Shown here piece after piece: positions 42,291 through 51,312 of a DNA stretch of 64,000 nt. The DNA is from CAVPXC01 sp963709505. GTDB taxonomy: Bacteria; Chloroflexota; Anaerolineae; JAAEKA01. The notes under the pieces were generated by a model that saw only the letters and a program-made list of their open reading frames with translations, was not told the DNA's origin and searched no databases. Position 1 is the first letter of the stretch, and the number at the start of each line of letters is the position of its first letter. The stretch is from positions 62,001 to 126,000 of the forward strand of contig CAVPXC010000001.1 in NCBI GenBank assembly GCA_963709505.1. Direction: 5' to 3'. The position numbers and the translations under genes were made by a program.

Positions 42291-43466
42291 ATGGAACGAT
42301 CAGCCAACGCCTTAGTCAAAGTCGACCGTTTACGCAAGACGCTGCATCATCAGGAAGCCGACCGGGTGCCGGTCAGCGATTTCTTCTGGGGCAGCTTCAT
42401 CGAGCGCTGGCGTGCCGATCTGGGACTGCCGGCCGACGCCAATATCTACGAGTACTATGACCTCGACTGGCAGGTCACCATTCCCAACATGGATCCCCAC
42501 ATTCGTCCCTTCGAGGTTGTGAGGGAAGACGATGAAGAAGTGGTCGTCAAAACGGGCTTCGACGCGGTGATCCGCAAGAAGTTCGCCGATCCGATGCCCC
42601 AGTGGCTGGATTGGGAAACCAAGACCATCGAGCAGATCGACGCCTTCACGTTCGACGATCCCTGGGACGACCGGCGTTACTTCAGCGCCGGCGACAACCA
42701 GATCGCCGGCGTGGGCGATGGCTACGCTCGCAACTCGCCGGCCTGGATGGACACCGTCAAGTCCATCTACCCCAATTTCGCCGTGTTCGGCAGCGTCTGC
42801 GAGGCCAACGAATTCATGACCCGCATCGTCGGCCCGGAGACGAATATGCTGCTGATCGCCATGTATCCGGAACGCTACGGCGCGTTTATCGAGCGCACCA
42901 ACGCATTCGCCTTGGAGATCTGCAAGGCCCAGATCAAGGCTGCGGACGGCATGCTGGACGGCATGGTCATCTGGGGCGACATCGCCTACAAAAAGGACAT
43001 GTTCTTCTCGCCCAGCTACTGGCGCCAGTACTTCAAGCCCGGCGTCAAAGCCATGGTGGACGTGTGCCACGAAGCCGGCCTGCCGGTGATCTACCACGGC
43101 TGCGGCAACGCCACACGCGTCTTCCCCGACTTCATCGAAATTGGCATCGACGCCTACAACCCGCTCGAGGCCAAGGCAGGGCTGGACGTGGTCGACCTGC
43201 GGCGCAAATACGGCCACGACATGGGCTTCTGCGGCAACATGAACGTGATGGAATGGGCCGACACGCCGGAAGACGAGCTGAAATCGATCGTCCTGCGCAA
43301 GCTCAATGCCGCCAAGGGCGGCGGCATGATCTTCCAGTCGGATCACTCGGTGCCCAGCAATGTGTCGGGCCAACGCTACGAGTACGTGGTCAATCTCGTG
43401 CGCCAGTACGGCAATTACCCGCTGAAGTTGGGCGAGTATGACATCCGGATTCGGTTGATTGGTTAA
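42291..43466 (+). CDS. UroD-superfamily protein with MtaA-type HxCG motif
   Basis: A 391-residue member of the UroD/MtaA/CmuA family. It opens KTLHHQEADRVPVSDFFWGS, has MNVMEWADTPEDEL and, importantly, LPVIYHGCGNATRVFPDFIE: His-x-Cys-Gly, the zinc-binding pattern of corrinoid-dependent methyltransferases, with a further Cys in GHDMGFCGNMN. Of the UroD domains in this window it is the only one with that motif, so it is the best candidate for methyl transfer with the corrinoid protein at 49455. Its start follows AGGAAGG. It is followed by the creatininase gene. Confidence 0.82.
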   Translation: MERSANALVKVDRLRKTLHHQEADRVPVSDFFWGSFIERWRADLGLPADANIYEYYDLDWQVTIPNMDPHIRPFEVVREDDEEVVVKTGFDAVIRKKFADPMPQWLDWETKTIEQIDAFTFDDPWDDRRYFSAGDNQIAGVGDGYARNSPAWMDTVKSIYPNFAVFGSVCEANEFMTRIVGPETNMLLIAMYPERYGAFIERTNAFALEICKAQIKAADGMLDGMVIWGDIAYKKDMFFSPSYWRQYFKPGVKAMVDVCHEAGLPVIYHGCGNATRVFPDFIEIGIDAYNPLEAKAGLDVVDLRRKYGHDMGFCGNMNVMEWADTPEDELKSIVLRKLNAAKGGGMIFQSDHSVPSNVSGQRYEYVVNLVRQYGNYPLKLGEYDIRIRLIG

Positions 43467-43585
43467 TTGGTGGATCTGGTAGATTGATAAGTTGGTCGAT
43501 CACTTGCCAATTCACGTTTTTTCGGGTTACCAATTTACCAACTTACCAATCTACCAATCTACCAATCTGACCAATCTACCAACCC
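43467..43585. repeat. Mirrored-unit spacer of GGTAGATTGATAAG words
   Basis: The left side has TTGGTGGATCTGGTAGATTG; the right side repeats ACCAATCTACCAATCTACC several times. The two sides are reverse complementary in short registers. Confidence 0.7.
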
Positions 43586-44317
43586 ATGCGCCTCCACCAC
43601 CTGCTCCCCCATCAGCTCAAACAAGCCATCGACTCTGGCTGGCCGCTCCTGGTGCCAACCGGCTGCGTCGAGTATCACGGCCCACACTTGCCGCTGGGTG
43701 TGGACACGCTGATCGTCGAGGAACTGCTGCGACGGGTAGCGGAGCGTTTGCCGTGCGTCGTGGCGCCGGCGTTCTGGTACGGGCCGGCGAGCTATGCGGT
43801 GAGCGGACCGGAGCTGGGATCCATCGACGTGTCCACCGAGCGGTTTGGCCGGCACGTCAAGGATGTGCTCGCCGGCTTTTGGAAAACCGGCTTCCGCCGG
43901 ATCGTCGTCGGCGTCCATCATCAAGGAATGGACGGCCCGGAGTCGCTGGCGATCCGCCAGGCTGCGGCCGAGGTCACGTTCGAGCAGACGCACGCCGAAC
44001 GCGGCGACGCCTGGTGGGGCAAGGCGCGACTCGATAAAACCGACAACGTGTTCGAACGCATCCAGGTCTGGCCGTCGGTGCTGCCCCAGGCCACCGGCCA
44101 CTACGCCGACATGGGCGACCACGCCGGCTTCTACGAGACGTCGCTGATCCTCGCCGCACATCCGGAGTTGGTGGATCAGACCAAGCTGGATGCGGCTGCG
44201 CCTTGGTACACCCACACCGCGACAAGCAAGGCGCTCGATGCGAGCGTCGAAGCCGGCGAGCGGCTATGGACCGCCATGGTCGACGCCTGGGTTGAGAAAC
44301 TCAAGGCTATTGCCTAG
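43586..44317 (+). CDS. Creatininase-family amidohydrolase
   Basis: A 243-residue protein of the creatininase/MftE family. The metal-binding loop is LVPTGCVEYHGPHLPLGVDT (Glu and His), with VGVHHQGMDGPESLA and GDHAGFYETSLILAAHPELV providing further ligands; Glu in the last is typical. Family members hydrolyse cyclic amides or process peptides such as mycofactocin, and many are unassigned. Next to UroD-like genes and sugar transporters its substrate is probably not creatinine. No ribosome site is obvious because a repeat spacer precedes the ATG. Confidence 0.82.
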   Translation: MRLHHLLPHQLKQAIDSGWPLLVPTGCVEYHGPHLPLGVDTLIVEELLRRVAERLPCVVAPAFWYGPASYAVSGPELGSIDVSTERFGRHVKDVLAGFWKTGFRRIVVGVHHQGMDGPESLAIRQAAAEVTFEQTHAERGDAWWGKARLDKTDNVFERIQVWPSVLPQATGHYADMGDHAGFYETSLILAAHPELVDQTKLDAAAPWYTHTATSKALDASVEAGERLWTAMVDAWVEKLKAIA

Positions 44318-44324
44318 AATAGCC

Positions 44325-44405
44325 CGTCTAACCGCTCGGGCCGGTCTCCGACCAGCCCCGCTGTTTTCATCCACGGTTGCCGAAGGGACCCAGCCCGTGG
44401 ATGTC
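44325..44405. repeat. Dispersed repeat element Z, copy 3
   Basis: CCGCTCGGGCCGGTCTCCG, AGCCCCGCTGTTTTCATC and CACGGTTGCCGAAGGGACCC in order, with the right part folding back on GGATG. Matches 1307-1430 in inverted orientation. Confidence 0.6.
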
Positions 44406-44613
44406 TAAACTGAAATCACCTATTGTGTTGCAGTCCCGACCGATAAACTGATGCCCACACTGATGCGGATTGCTCATTCTTTGTGAGAAGGAGAAGTCGA
44501 TGACATGATCTCTTGCCCTGCCCAACCTGAAACCCATCGCCGGTCGCGCTTGCCGTGACCGCATCCTTGCGCAGTTCGATCCTTGTAGAAGTTCCTTAAG
44601 GAGGACCCTGTAG
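44406..44613. other. Leader of the CUT1 transport operon
   Basis: The spacer must hold the promoter of the second transport operon. I find no convincing -35/-10 pair and no copy of the 24-bp palindrome found at 31276 and 38086. The ribosome site AAGGAGG lies at about 44598. Confidence 0.35.
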
Positions 44614-46173
44614 ATGAAACAGCATCGTATGTTCTGGACCCTGCTGGTGGCGCTCATGGTGGCGTCGCTCGTGCTAGCAGCGTGTGGCGGCGGCCAGGCA
44701 ACCCCCGCACCCGCCCCTGTCCCAACCGAGGTCGCGCCGGCTCCTGAGCCGACCAAGGCCCCTGAAGCCCAACCCGCCGAGCCGACCAAGGCGCCCGAAG
44801 CCGCGCCCGCCGAAGAAGGCGGCGCTATGATGGGACCGGACGGTCGGGCCAGCTATGCCGGCCTGGACAAGGATTTGGCCGGCCAGACGATCCGCATGGC
44901 CAACATCGGCGGCGCGCCCTACGAGGCCATGTACGATCAGATCAAGCTGTTCGAGGAGAAGACCGGCGCCAAGGTAGAGACGGTCTTCCTGGGCGACGGC
45001 TTCGAGATCGACCGCTACCTGAAGCAGGCCTACGCCGCCGACACGGTGGACTTCGACGTAGCCTGGAACCACACCTCTTTCATGAGCCAATACACCCCCT
45101 TCGTGGAGGACCTCAACCAGTACTTCACGCCCGAAGAACTGGCGGCCTTCAGCCCGGCGATCATCCAGGCCGCGACGATGGATGGAGCGCTGCAGTTGAT
45201 CCCGCGGCACGCCGACATCAGCGCCATGCACTACCGGACGGACCTATTCGGGGATGCCGACCTGCAGGCGAAGTTCGAGGCGAAGTACGGCTATCCTTTG
45301 GCGCCGCCTGAGACGATCGACCAGATGAAGGAGATGGCCGAGTTCTTTGTCGAAGAGAAGGCGATCGACTACGGTACCCAGTTCGCCGGCAAGGAAGAGG
45401 CGCTGGCGGGCCGCTTCTACGAGCTGCTGGTGGCCAATGGCGGCAACTACTTCGACGAGGCCTTCGAGCCGATCTTCAATTCGGACGCCGGCAAGATGAC
45501 CGCCCAGTGGATGAAGGATCTCTACGACGCAGGCGCCATTCCCAGCGACACGACGAACCTGTTGTGGCCCGAGGTGGCGCAGAACTTCTGCGACGGCAAG
45601 GTGGCGTTCTACCTCGAGTGGTACGGCTGGTACAGCTACTTCCAGAACCCGGACAACTGCAAGGTAGCCGGTAAGTTCGACATGGTGCGCGGCCCGCTGG
45701 GCGAGGCCAACGACAAGCACACCGGTTGGGCCGGCGCGCATGCCTTCGCGATCCCCAAGGCCGCCGAGAACAAGGAAGGGGCTGCGCAACTGATCAAGTT
45801 CCTGAGCTCGCAGCAAGTCGCCTACGACGAGGCGAAGCTGGGCGTCCTGCCCGTGCGCGATGACGTATGGAAGCTGGTTATCGAGGATGCGAGCGCATCA
45901 GCTGTGCCGCTGGACAAGACCCGCCTGGAATTGGCCCAGCAACAGATCTCGGAGGACTTCTTCACGCCTCCGCTCTTTGCCGACTGGATTTCTTTCACCA
46001 ATCTGTGGTACCCCGCACTGCAGGGCATCATCCTTGGCGACACTAACGTCGAGGATGGCCTCAATACCGCGGTCGAAGATACTCGTGCGCTGATGGAAGA
46101 TGCGGGCTACTACGCCGCCGGCGAAGTCACAACAAACGCTGGAGAAGCCGGCGGTCGCTGCGCCAAGTGGTGA
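44614..46173 (+). CDS. CUT1 sugar ABC transporter substrate-binding lipoprotein, first of two tandem copies
   Basis: A 519-residue lipoprotein: signal LLVALMVASLVLAACGGG, a Pro/Ala/Glu linker (residues 27-68) and an extracellular solute-binding family 1 domain (TIRMANIGGAPYEAMYDQIK, TVDFDVAWNHTSFMSQYTPF, YLEWYGWYSYFQNPDNCKVA, GWAGAHAFAIPKAAENKEGA). It ends GRCAKW-stop, but in the neighbouring frame the sequence runs on into a second, nearly identical domain without a new signal peptide. It delivers a sugar, probably an oligosaccharide or polyol, to the permeases at 47544 and 48509. It is strongly expressed-looking (AAGGAGG site). Confidence 0.83.
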   Translation: MKQHRMFWTLLVALMVASLVLAACGGGQATPAPAPVPTEVAPAPEPTKAPEAQPAEPTKAPEAAPAEEGGAMMGPDGRASYAGLDKDLAGQTIRMANIGGAPYEAMYDQIKLFEEKTGAKVETVFLGDGFEIDRYLKQAYAADTVDFDVAWNHTSFMSQYTPFVEDLNQYFTPEELAAFSPAIIQAATMDGALQLIPRHADISAMHYRTDLFGDADLQAKFEAKYGYPLAPPETIDQMKEMAEFFVEEKAIDYGTQFAGKEEALAGRFYELLVANGGNYFDEAFEPIFNSDAGKMTAQWMKDLYDAGAIPSDTTNLLWPEVAQNFCDGKVAFYLEWYGWYSYFQNPDNCKVAGKFDMVRGPLGEANDKHTGWAGAHAFAIPKAAENKEGAAQLIKFLSSQQVAYDEAKLGVLPVRDDVWKLVIEDASASAVPLDKTRLELAQQQISEDFFTPPLFADWISFTNLWYPALQGIILGDTNVEDGLNTAVEDTRALMEDAGYYAAGEVTTNAGEAGGRCAKW

Positions 46174-47449
46174 AGCCCAATACGCTGGCCTGGACAAAGA
46201 CCTGAGCGGTGTGACGATCCGCATGGCCAACATCGGCGGCGCGCCCTACGAGGCCATGTACGACTCGATCAAAGCTGTTCGAGGAGAAGACCGGCGCCAA
46301 GGTGGAGACGGTCTTCCTGGGCGACGGCTTCGAGATCGACCGCTACCTGAAGCAGGCCTACGCCGCCGACACGGTGGACTTCGACGTAGCCTGGAACCAC
46401 ACCTCTTTCATGAGCCAATACACCCCCTTCGTGGAGGACCTCAACCAGTACTTCACGCCCGAAGAACTGGCGGCCTTCAGCCCGGCGATCATCCAGGCCG
46501 CGACGATGGATGGAGCGCTGCAGTTGATCCCGCGGCACGCCGACATCAGCGCCATGCACTACCGGACGGACCTATTCGGGGATGCCGACCTGCAGGCGAA
46601 GTTCGAGGCGAAGTACGGCTATCCTTTGGCGCCGCCCGAGACGATCGACCAGATGAAGGAGATGGCCGAGTTCTTTGTCGAAGAGAAGGCGATCGACTAC
46701 GGTACCCAGTTCGCCGGCAAGGAAGAGGCGCTGGCGGGCCGCTTCTACGAGCTGCTGGTGGCCAATGGCGGCAACTACTTCGACGAGGCCTTCGAGCCGA
46801 TCTTCAATTCGGACGCCGGCAAGATGACCGCCCAGTGGATGAAGGATCTCTACGACGCAGGCGCCATTCCCAGCGACACGACGAACCTGTTGTGGCCCGA
46901 GGTGGCGCAGAACTTCTGCGACGGCAAGGTGGCGTTCTACCTCGAGTGGTACGGCTGGTACAGCTACTTCCAGAACCCGGACAACTGCAAGGTAGCCGGT
47001 AAGTTCGACATGGTGCGCGGCCCGCTGGGCGAGGCCAACGACAAGCACACCGGTTGGGCCGGCGCGCATGCCTTCGCGATCCCCAAGGCCGCCAAGGAGA
47101 AGGAAGCGGCTGCGCAGCTCATCAAGTTCCTGTCGTCTGAGCAAGTCGCCTACGACGAGGCGAAGCTGGGCGTCCTGCCCGTGCGCGACGACGTATGGGC
47201 CCGCATCATCGCCGATGCCGCCAGCTCCGATGTGGCGCTGGACAAGACCCGCCTGGAATTGGCCCAGCAACAGGTCTCGGAGGACTTCTTCACGCCTCCG
47301 CTCTTTGCCGACTGGATTTCTTTCACCAACTGTGGTACCCCGCACTGCAGGGCATCATCCTTGGCGACACTGACGTCGAGACGGGCCTCAACGACGCCGT
47401 CGAGCAGACTCGCACGATGATGGAAGATGCGGGCTACTACGCCCAGTAG
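46172..47449 (+). pseudogene. Second copy of the CUT1 binding domain, no signal peptide, two internal frameshifts
   Basis: The segment starts GEAQYAGLDKDLSGVTIRMA, equivalent to residue 78 of copy 1, and runs to MEDAGYYAQ-stop. Single-base differences from copy 1 shift the frame: an extra A at about 46272 (ATCAAAGCTG versus ATCAAGCTG) and a lost base at about 47328 (CAACTGTGG versus CAATCTGTGG). Between 45000-45760 and 46328-47088 the DNA is almost identical, including silent positions, while both flanks diverge. Net length from 44614 fits one 944-residue double-domain protein if three bases are corrected. Alternatively it is a decaying duplicate. Confidence 0.7.
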
Positions 47450-47543
47450 CATTTCGGTCTGATTGGAGCCCCAGGCATGGCCTGCGCACTCCCTGGGCTG
47501 TGCCCGGGGCTCCTCCACTGTCTGAACCGCCAGGAGTTTGCCC

Positions 47544-48512
47544 ATGGCCAATAGTGAACCTGCAACGATCGCAACAAAACCGGCTAAGGAAAGCGCCGGC
47601 ACAGCCAAACGTAGTACCTTCTACCGAAGTAAGACCCGGTTCCCGCTGCTGCTGATCGCGCCAGCCGTCATTATCATCTTGCTGGTGGTGGCCTACCCGA
47701 TGATCTACTCGGTCTACATCAGCTTCACGCCATACAATCTCTTGCGGCCGGCGAAGACACTCGTCTTCACCTGGGATAAGATGTTTCGCAACTATGGGAA
47801 GCTGCTGGAGGACAAGGTCTTCTGGCGCTCTGTGCTCAATACGGTGATCTTCCTGACTGTGACCGTCAATCTCAGCTTTTTCCTTTCACTGGGGCTCTCC
47901 CAGTTGATGGCGCGTGTCACGCGTGGCCAGGGGATCATGCGCACGCTACTGATGGTCCCGATGATGTTTGCGCCCGTGCTGGTGGGCTTCCAGTTCGCCT
48001 GGTTTTTCAACGCTACCGTTGGTCTGGTCAACAATGCCCTGCTTGCATTACATATCATCCCGGAGCCCAAGGCGTGGCTGATCGACGTCCCATCTGGCAT
48101 GATCTCAATCATGATCGCCAGCATCTGGATGAACGTACCGATGATGACGATCATCTTGTTAGCCGGTACCCTGTCCCTGCCGCGCGAGATCTTCGAAGCG
48201 GCGGAAGTGGATGGCGCGCCGGCATGGCAGCAGTTCAGGCACATCACGATGCCATTGCTGCGGCCCTTTACGCTGATTGCCTTGACCTTGCTCTCCCTTG
48301 ACGTCGCACGGGCTTACGATATCGTGCGCATTATGACCGGCGGCGGGCCTGCACATCGCACCGAAATGATCTGGACCTATGCCGGTCGCCTGGCCACTCG
48401 AGACTCCCAATACGGCCTGGCCAGCGCCATGTCTATGATCGGCGTTGTGCTGGGCGTGTTGTTTACCTTGTACCTTTTCCGGCAACTGATCAAATCCAGG
48501 GTGGTGTATTGA
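47544..48512 (+). CDS. CUT1 sugar ABC transporter permease (MalF/UgpA type)
   Basis: A 322-residue membrane protein with six segments, the first being FPLLLIAPAVIIILLVVAYP. The EAA loop EIFEAAEVDGAPAWQQFRHI, followed by TMPLLRP, contacts the ATPase. It pairs with the permease at 48509 and the binding protein(s) upstream. No ATPase gene accompanies this pair, so a shared MsmX/MalK-type ATPase encoded elsewhere must energise it. The start at 47544 follows AGGAG by 7 bases. The last codons overlap the next gene by 4 bp (GTGTATTGATGA context). Confidence 0.88.
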   Translation: MANSEPATIATKPAKESAGTAKRSTFYRSKTRFPLLLIAPAVIIILLVVAYPMIYSVYISFTPYNLLRPAKTLVFTWDKMFRNYGKLLEDKVFWRSVLNTVIFLTVTVNLSFFLSLGLSQLMARVTRGQGIMRTLLMVPMMFAPVLVGFQFAWFFNATVGLVNNALLALHIIPEPKAWLIDVPSGMISIMIASIWMNVPMMTIILLAGTLSLPREIFEAAEVDGAPAWQQFRHITMPLLRPFTLIALTLLSLDVARAYDIVRIMTGGGPAHRTEMIWTYAGRLATRDSQYGLASAMSMIGVVLGVLFTLYLFRQLIKSRVVY

Positions 48513-49424
48513 TGACAACCACGACGAATACGCCAACAACGAATGGAACGCCTCCCCGATCGCGGCGCAGATGGAGCCGGCGCAAGGTCAACCGCGAGCT
48601 TCTCAACCTGTTGACCGTGCTCATTTTGTTGATCTTTGCCCTGCCCGCCATCTGGATCATTTTCACCGCTTTCCGCCCGGCCAACGAGGTCAATGTGACG
48701 CCGCCCGTGTGGATCCCTAAACGTCTGACGCTCGACGCCTTTGCAAACCTGTTTGGGCTGAACCCGGAATACGCGTCCGGTGTTCCGGTCATGGCCTACC
48801 TTCGGAACTCCTCGCTGACCGCGCTCATTGCCACCACCATCGCGCTTTCGGTGGGGACCATGACGGGATATGCGTTCTCCCGGTTCGAGTTCAAATACCA
48901 CACGTTTGTCTTCTTGATGATCATGCTCTCGCGCGCCGTGCCGGGCGTCGCCCTGGGCCTGCCGCTCTTTCTGTTGATGCGCAAGTACGGCTTGGTCGAT
49001 ACCTCGTATCGGCCTGGCGTTTGTCTATGCGGCCGTCAACATTCCCTTTACCTCCTGGCTGATGGACGGTTTCTTTCGCCAGATACCGAAGGAATTGGAC
49101 GAATCGGCCTATATCGACGGCTGCGGCTACTGGACCGCATTCTGGCGTATTGATCTGCCGCTGGCTCTGCCGGGCGTGGCCGCCGCCGGCATCTTTGCCT
49201 TTCTGGCCTCCTGGAACGAATACCAGCTTGCCAGCCTGCTTACGAAAACGCCTAAGGCCAAGACCTTCCCGGTAGGCCTGTATGACTTCACCAGCCAGTT
49301 CACCGTCGACTGGCGCGGTATGACCGCCATGTCCGTTCTGATGATCGTCCCTGCGATCGTCTTTGTCATTTTGATCCAACGCCGGCTGACCGAGGGGCTG
49401 ACGTTCGGCGCCCTCAAAGGCTAG
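48509..49424 (+). CDS. CUT1 sugar ABC transporter permease (MalG/UgpE type), frameshifted
   Basis: About 304 residues after removal of one C at 49010. The N-terminal half has LLNLLTVLILLIFALPAIWI and RNSSLTALIATTIALSVGTM; the frame then turns to unlike sequence (YRPGVCLCGRQHS), whereas the next frame reads GLAFVYAAVNIPFTSWLMDG, then the EAA loop ELDESAYIDGCGYWTAFWRI and the C-terminal membrane helices. It forms the channel with the permease at 47544 (4-bp overlap). Confidence 0.85.
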
Positions 49425-49454
49425 CCTACTTTTCACCGCACGGAGAAAACCACT

Positions 49455-50087
49455 ATGAGTCTCGACGCAATCTACGAAGCTGTTCTCGACGGCAACGCCA
49501 AAGCTGCGACCGCGGGCGTCAATGCCGCCCTCGCCGAAGGTGTCAGCCCACAGGCAATCCTCAACGATGCCTGCATCCCCGCGATGGCGGAGGTGGGCGC
49601 CCTGTTCGAGGAGGGCGAGAAATTCGTGCCCGAGATGCTCATCTCGGCTCGCGCCATGTCCGCCGCCATGGTGATTCTGCGACCGCTGCTGATCGAGGCC
49701 GGCGTGAAGAACGTCGGCAAGGTCGTGCTCGGCACGGTGCACGGCGACCTGCATGATATCGGCAAAAACCTGGTGGGCATGATGCTGGAGGGCGCCGGTT
49801 TCGAGGTCATCGATGTCGGCACCGACGTGCCGCCGCAGAAGTTCGTCGACGCGGTCAAGGAGCACCAGCCCGACATCCTGGGCATGTCCGCGCTGTTGAC
49901 GACCACCACCAAATCCATGCCTGAAACGATCAAGGCCCTGACCGAAGCCGGCCTGCGCGATAAGGTCAAGATCTTGATTGGCGGCGCGCCGATCACCGAC
50001 GAGTTCGCCAAAAAGATCGGCGCCGACGGCTTCGCCGCCGACGCCGGCAGCGCCGCCCGCGAGGCCAAGGCGCTCATCGGCGTCTGA
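49455..50087 (+). CDS. Methyltransferase cognate corrinoid-binding protein
   Basis: A 210-residue two-domain cobalamin carrier of the MtaC/MtbC type. Residues 1-85 are the helical cap (LNDACIPAMAEVGALFEEGE, KFVPEMLISARAMSAAM); residues 88-210 are the Rossmann-like B12 domain with the lower-ligand motif VHGDLHDIGKNLVGMMLEGA (His near 100) and MSALLTTTTKSMPETI plus KILIGGAPITDEFA. It shuttles a methyl group on cobalt between two methyltransferases. Its presence between sugar-permease and UroD genes is the strongest reason to link this cluster to methyl transfer. Confidence 0.92.
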   Translation: MSLDAIYEAVLDGNAKAATAGVNAALAEGVSPQAILNDACIPAMAEVGALFEEGEKFVPEMLISARAMSAAMVILRPLLIEAGVKNVGKVVLGTVHGDLHDIGKNLVGMMLEGAGFEVIDVGTDVPPQKFVDAVKEHQPDILGMSALLTTTTKSMPETIKALTEAGLRDKVKILIGGAPITDEFAKKIGADGFAADAGSAAREAKALIGV

Positions 50088-50091
50088 TGAC

Positions 50092-50205
50092 CATAGCAGG
50101 TTGCAGGTGGCCGAGTTGCAGGTCTGCACGCGTCGGAGCAGACTTGCACGCGGCACTTGTACGCATTTCACACGGGCGGGTGCACGACCCGCCCCTACAG
50201 CGCAA
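50092..50205. repeat. Spacer with GCAGGTTGCAGGT units and half of a dispersed element
   Basis: GCAGGTTGCAGGT near 50098 is the reverse complement of the units at 12270-12336. CGGGCGGGTGCACGACCCG at about 50172 is half of the element at 24343-24440. Confidence 0.5.
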
Positions 50206-50219
50206 GGTGAGCGCCTCCC

Positions 50220-51308
50220 ATGACACCACCCGACACATTCGATTACGAAAAATCCAACGTCAATCGCCTGTTGCAGGCGATGCGCCACCAGGAGCCAGAC
50301 CGGATTCCACACCTCGAGTTCTGGGTCACCAGCCAGACGGTGTTCGAATACGTGCTGGAGAAGAAGCTGGACTACGGCATCGTCGACGCCGCGCTTGGCG
50401 GCCAGTCGATCACGCCTGAGGACCACGTCGAGTTCGCCGGACGCCTGGGCATGGACGCCGTGGTGTGCAACTTCAATTGGCGTCCCAATAACGTCATGCG
50501 TATGGCGTCCGACGGCACCGAGCACTACGTCGACGGCTCGATCAAGCGCGAGGCGGATCTGGTCAATCTGGATCCGCCTACGCCCATCGATACCCAGTTG
50601 CGTTACCTGGAACGCTATCTGAAAGCCGCCCAGGGCACGGGCGTCGGCGTGTTCGCCAACTTCACCTCGTTCTTTGACAGCACGATGCTGGCCGTGGGCG
50701 TCAGCGACTCGTTCCTGATGTTCTACGACAACCGGCCGTTCCTCGAAAAACTGATGGACATCCTGCTGGACCATCAGGAGCAGGTGATGCAGGCCGTGTG
50801 CGACGAGTTCGCCGAGGAGCTGGCGTTCATCCTGGTCAACGACGACATCGGCCACAACGCCGGGCTGATGATCAACCCCGGCATGTTCCGTGAGATCTTC
50901 CCGCACCGCATGAAACGCCTGATCGCACCGGCCAAGGCCAAGAACAAGCTGGTGGCCTATCACACCGACGGCAAGATGGACAAGATCTTCCCGATCCTGG
51001 ACGACATCGGCTTCGACATCGTCCATCCCATCGAGCCGGAGTCCAACGACATCTTTGCGGTCAAGGAAAAATGGGGTGAGCGTTTCGCGCTGGTCGGCAA
51101 CATCCCCACGGTTCTTTTGGCCTACGGCAGCATCGACGAGATCGACGAGCGGGTCAAACTCTACTGCGAGAAAATGGGCCCCGGCGGCGGCTACGTGCTG
51201 GGCTCCTCCACCAGCATCATGGAGGGCATCCCGCCGCAGAACTTCGTGGCTATGACGCGGGCGGCTCATAAATACGGGCGGTATGGCTCGTTGGGTAAGG
51301 CAACGTAA
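50220..51308 (+). CDS. UroD-superfamily protein, stand-alone homologue of the LacI fusion's C-terminal domain
   Basis: A 362-residue protein that can be aligned almost end to end with the second half of the fusion at 38174: NVNRLLQAMRHQEPDRIPHL, FDSTMLAVGVSDSFLMFYDN, LVNDDIGHNAGLMI, VAYHTDGKMDKIFPIL and GGGYVLGSSTSIMEGIPPQN. The MtaA zinc site is HTDG in both. It follows the corrinoid-protein gene, as MtaA-type or MtaB-type partners usually do. Its start comes after GGTGAGC, a weak site. It may be the ancestral or partner form of the fused domain. Confidence 0.82.
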   Translation: MTPPDTFDYEKSNVNRLLQAMRHQEPDRIPHLEFWVTSQTVFEYVLEKKLDYGIVDAALGGQSITPEDHVEFAGRLGMDAVVCNFNWRPNNVMRMASDGTEHYVDGSIKREADLVNLDPPTPIDTQLRYLERYLKAAQGTGVGVFANFTSFFDSTMLAVGVSDSFLMFYDNRPFLEKLMDILLDHQEQVMQAVCDEFAEELAFILVNDDIGHNAGLMINPGMFREIFPHRMKRLIAPAKAKNKLVAYHTDGKMDKIFPILDDIGFDIVHPIEPESNDIFAVKEKWGERFALVGNIPTVLLAYGSIDEIDERVKLYCEKMGPGGGYVLGSSTSIMEGIPPQNFVAMTRAAHKYGRYGSLGKAT

Positions 51309-51312
51309 TCGA

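Noticed and set aside
16469..51308. hemE (uroporphyrinogen decarboxylase) for any of the UroD-like genes
   Set aside because: They occur in multiple diverged copies beside sugar transport and corrinoid genes, and none shows the context of haem synthesis.
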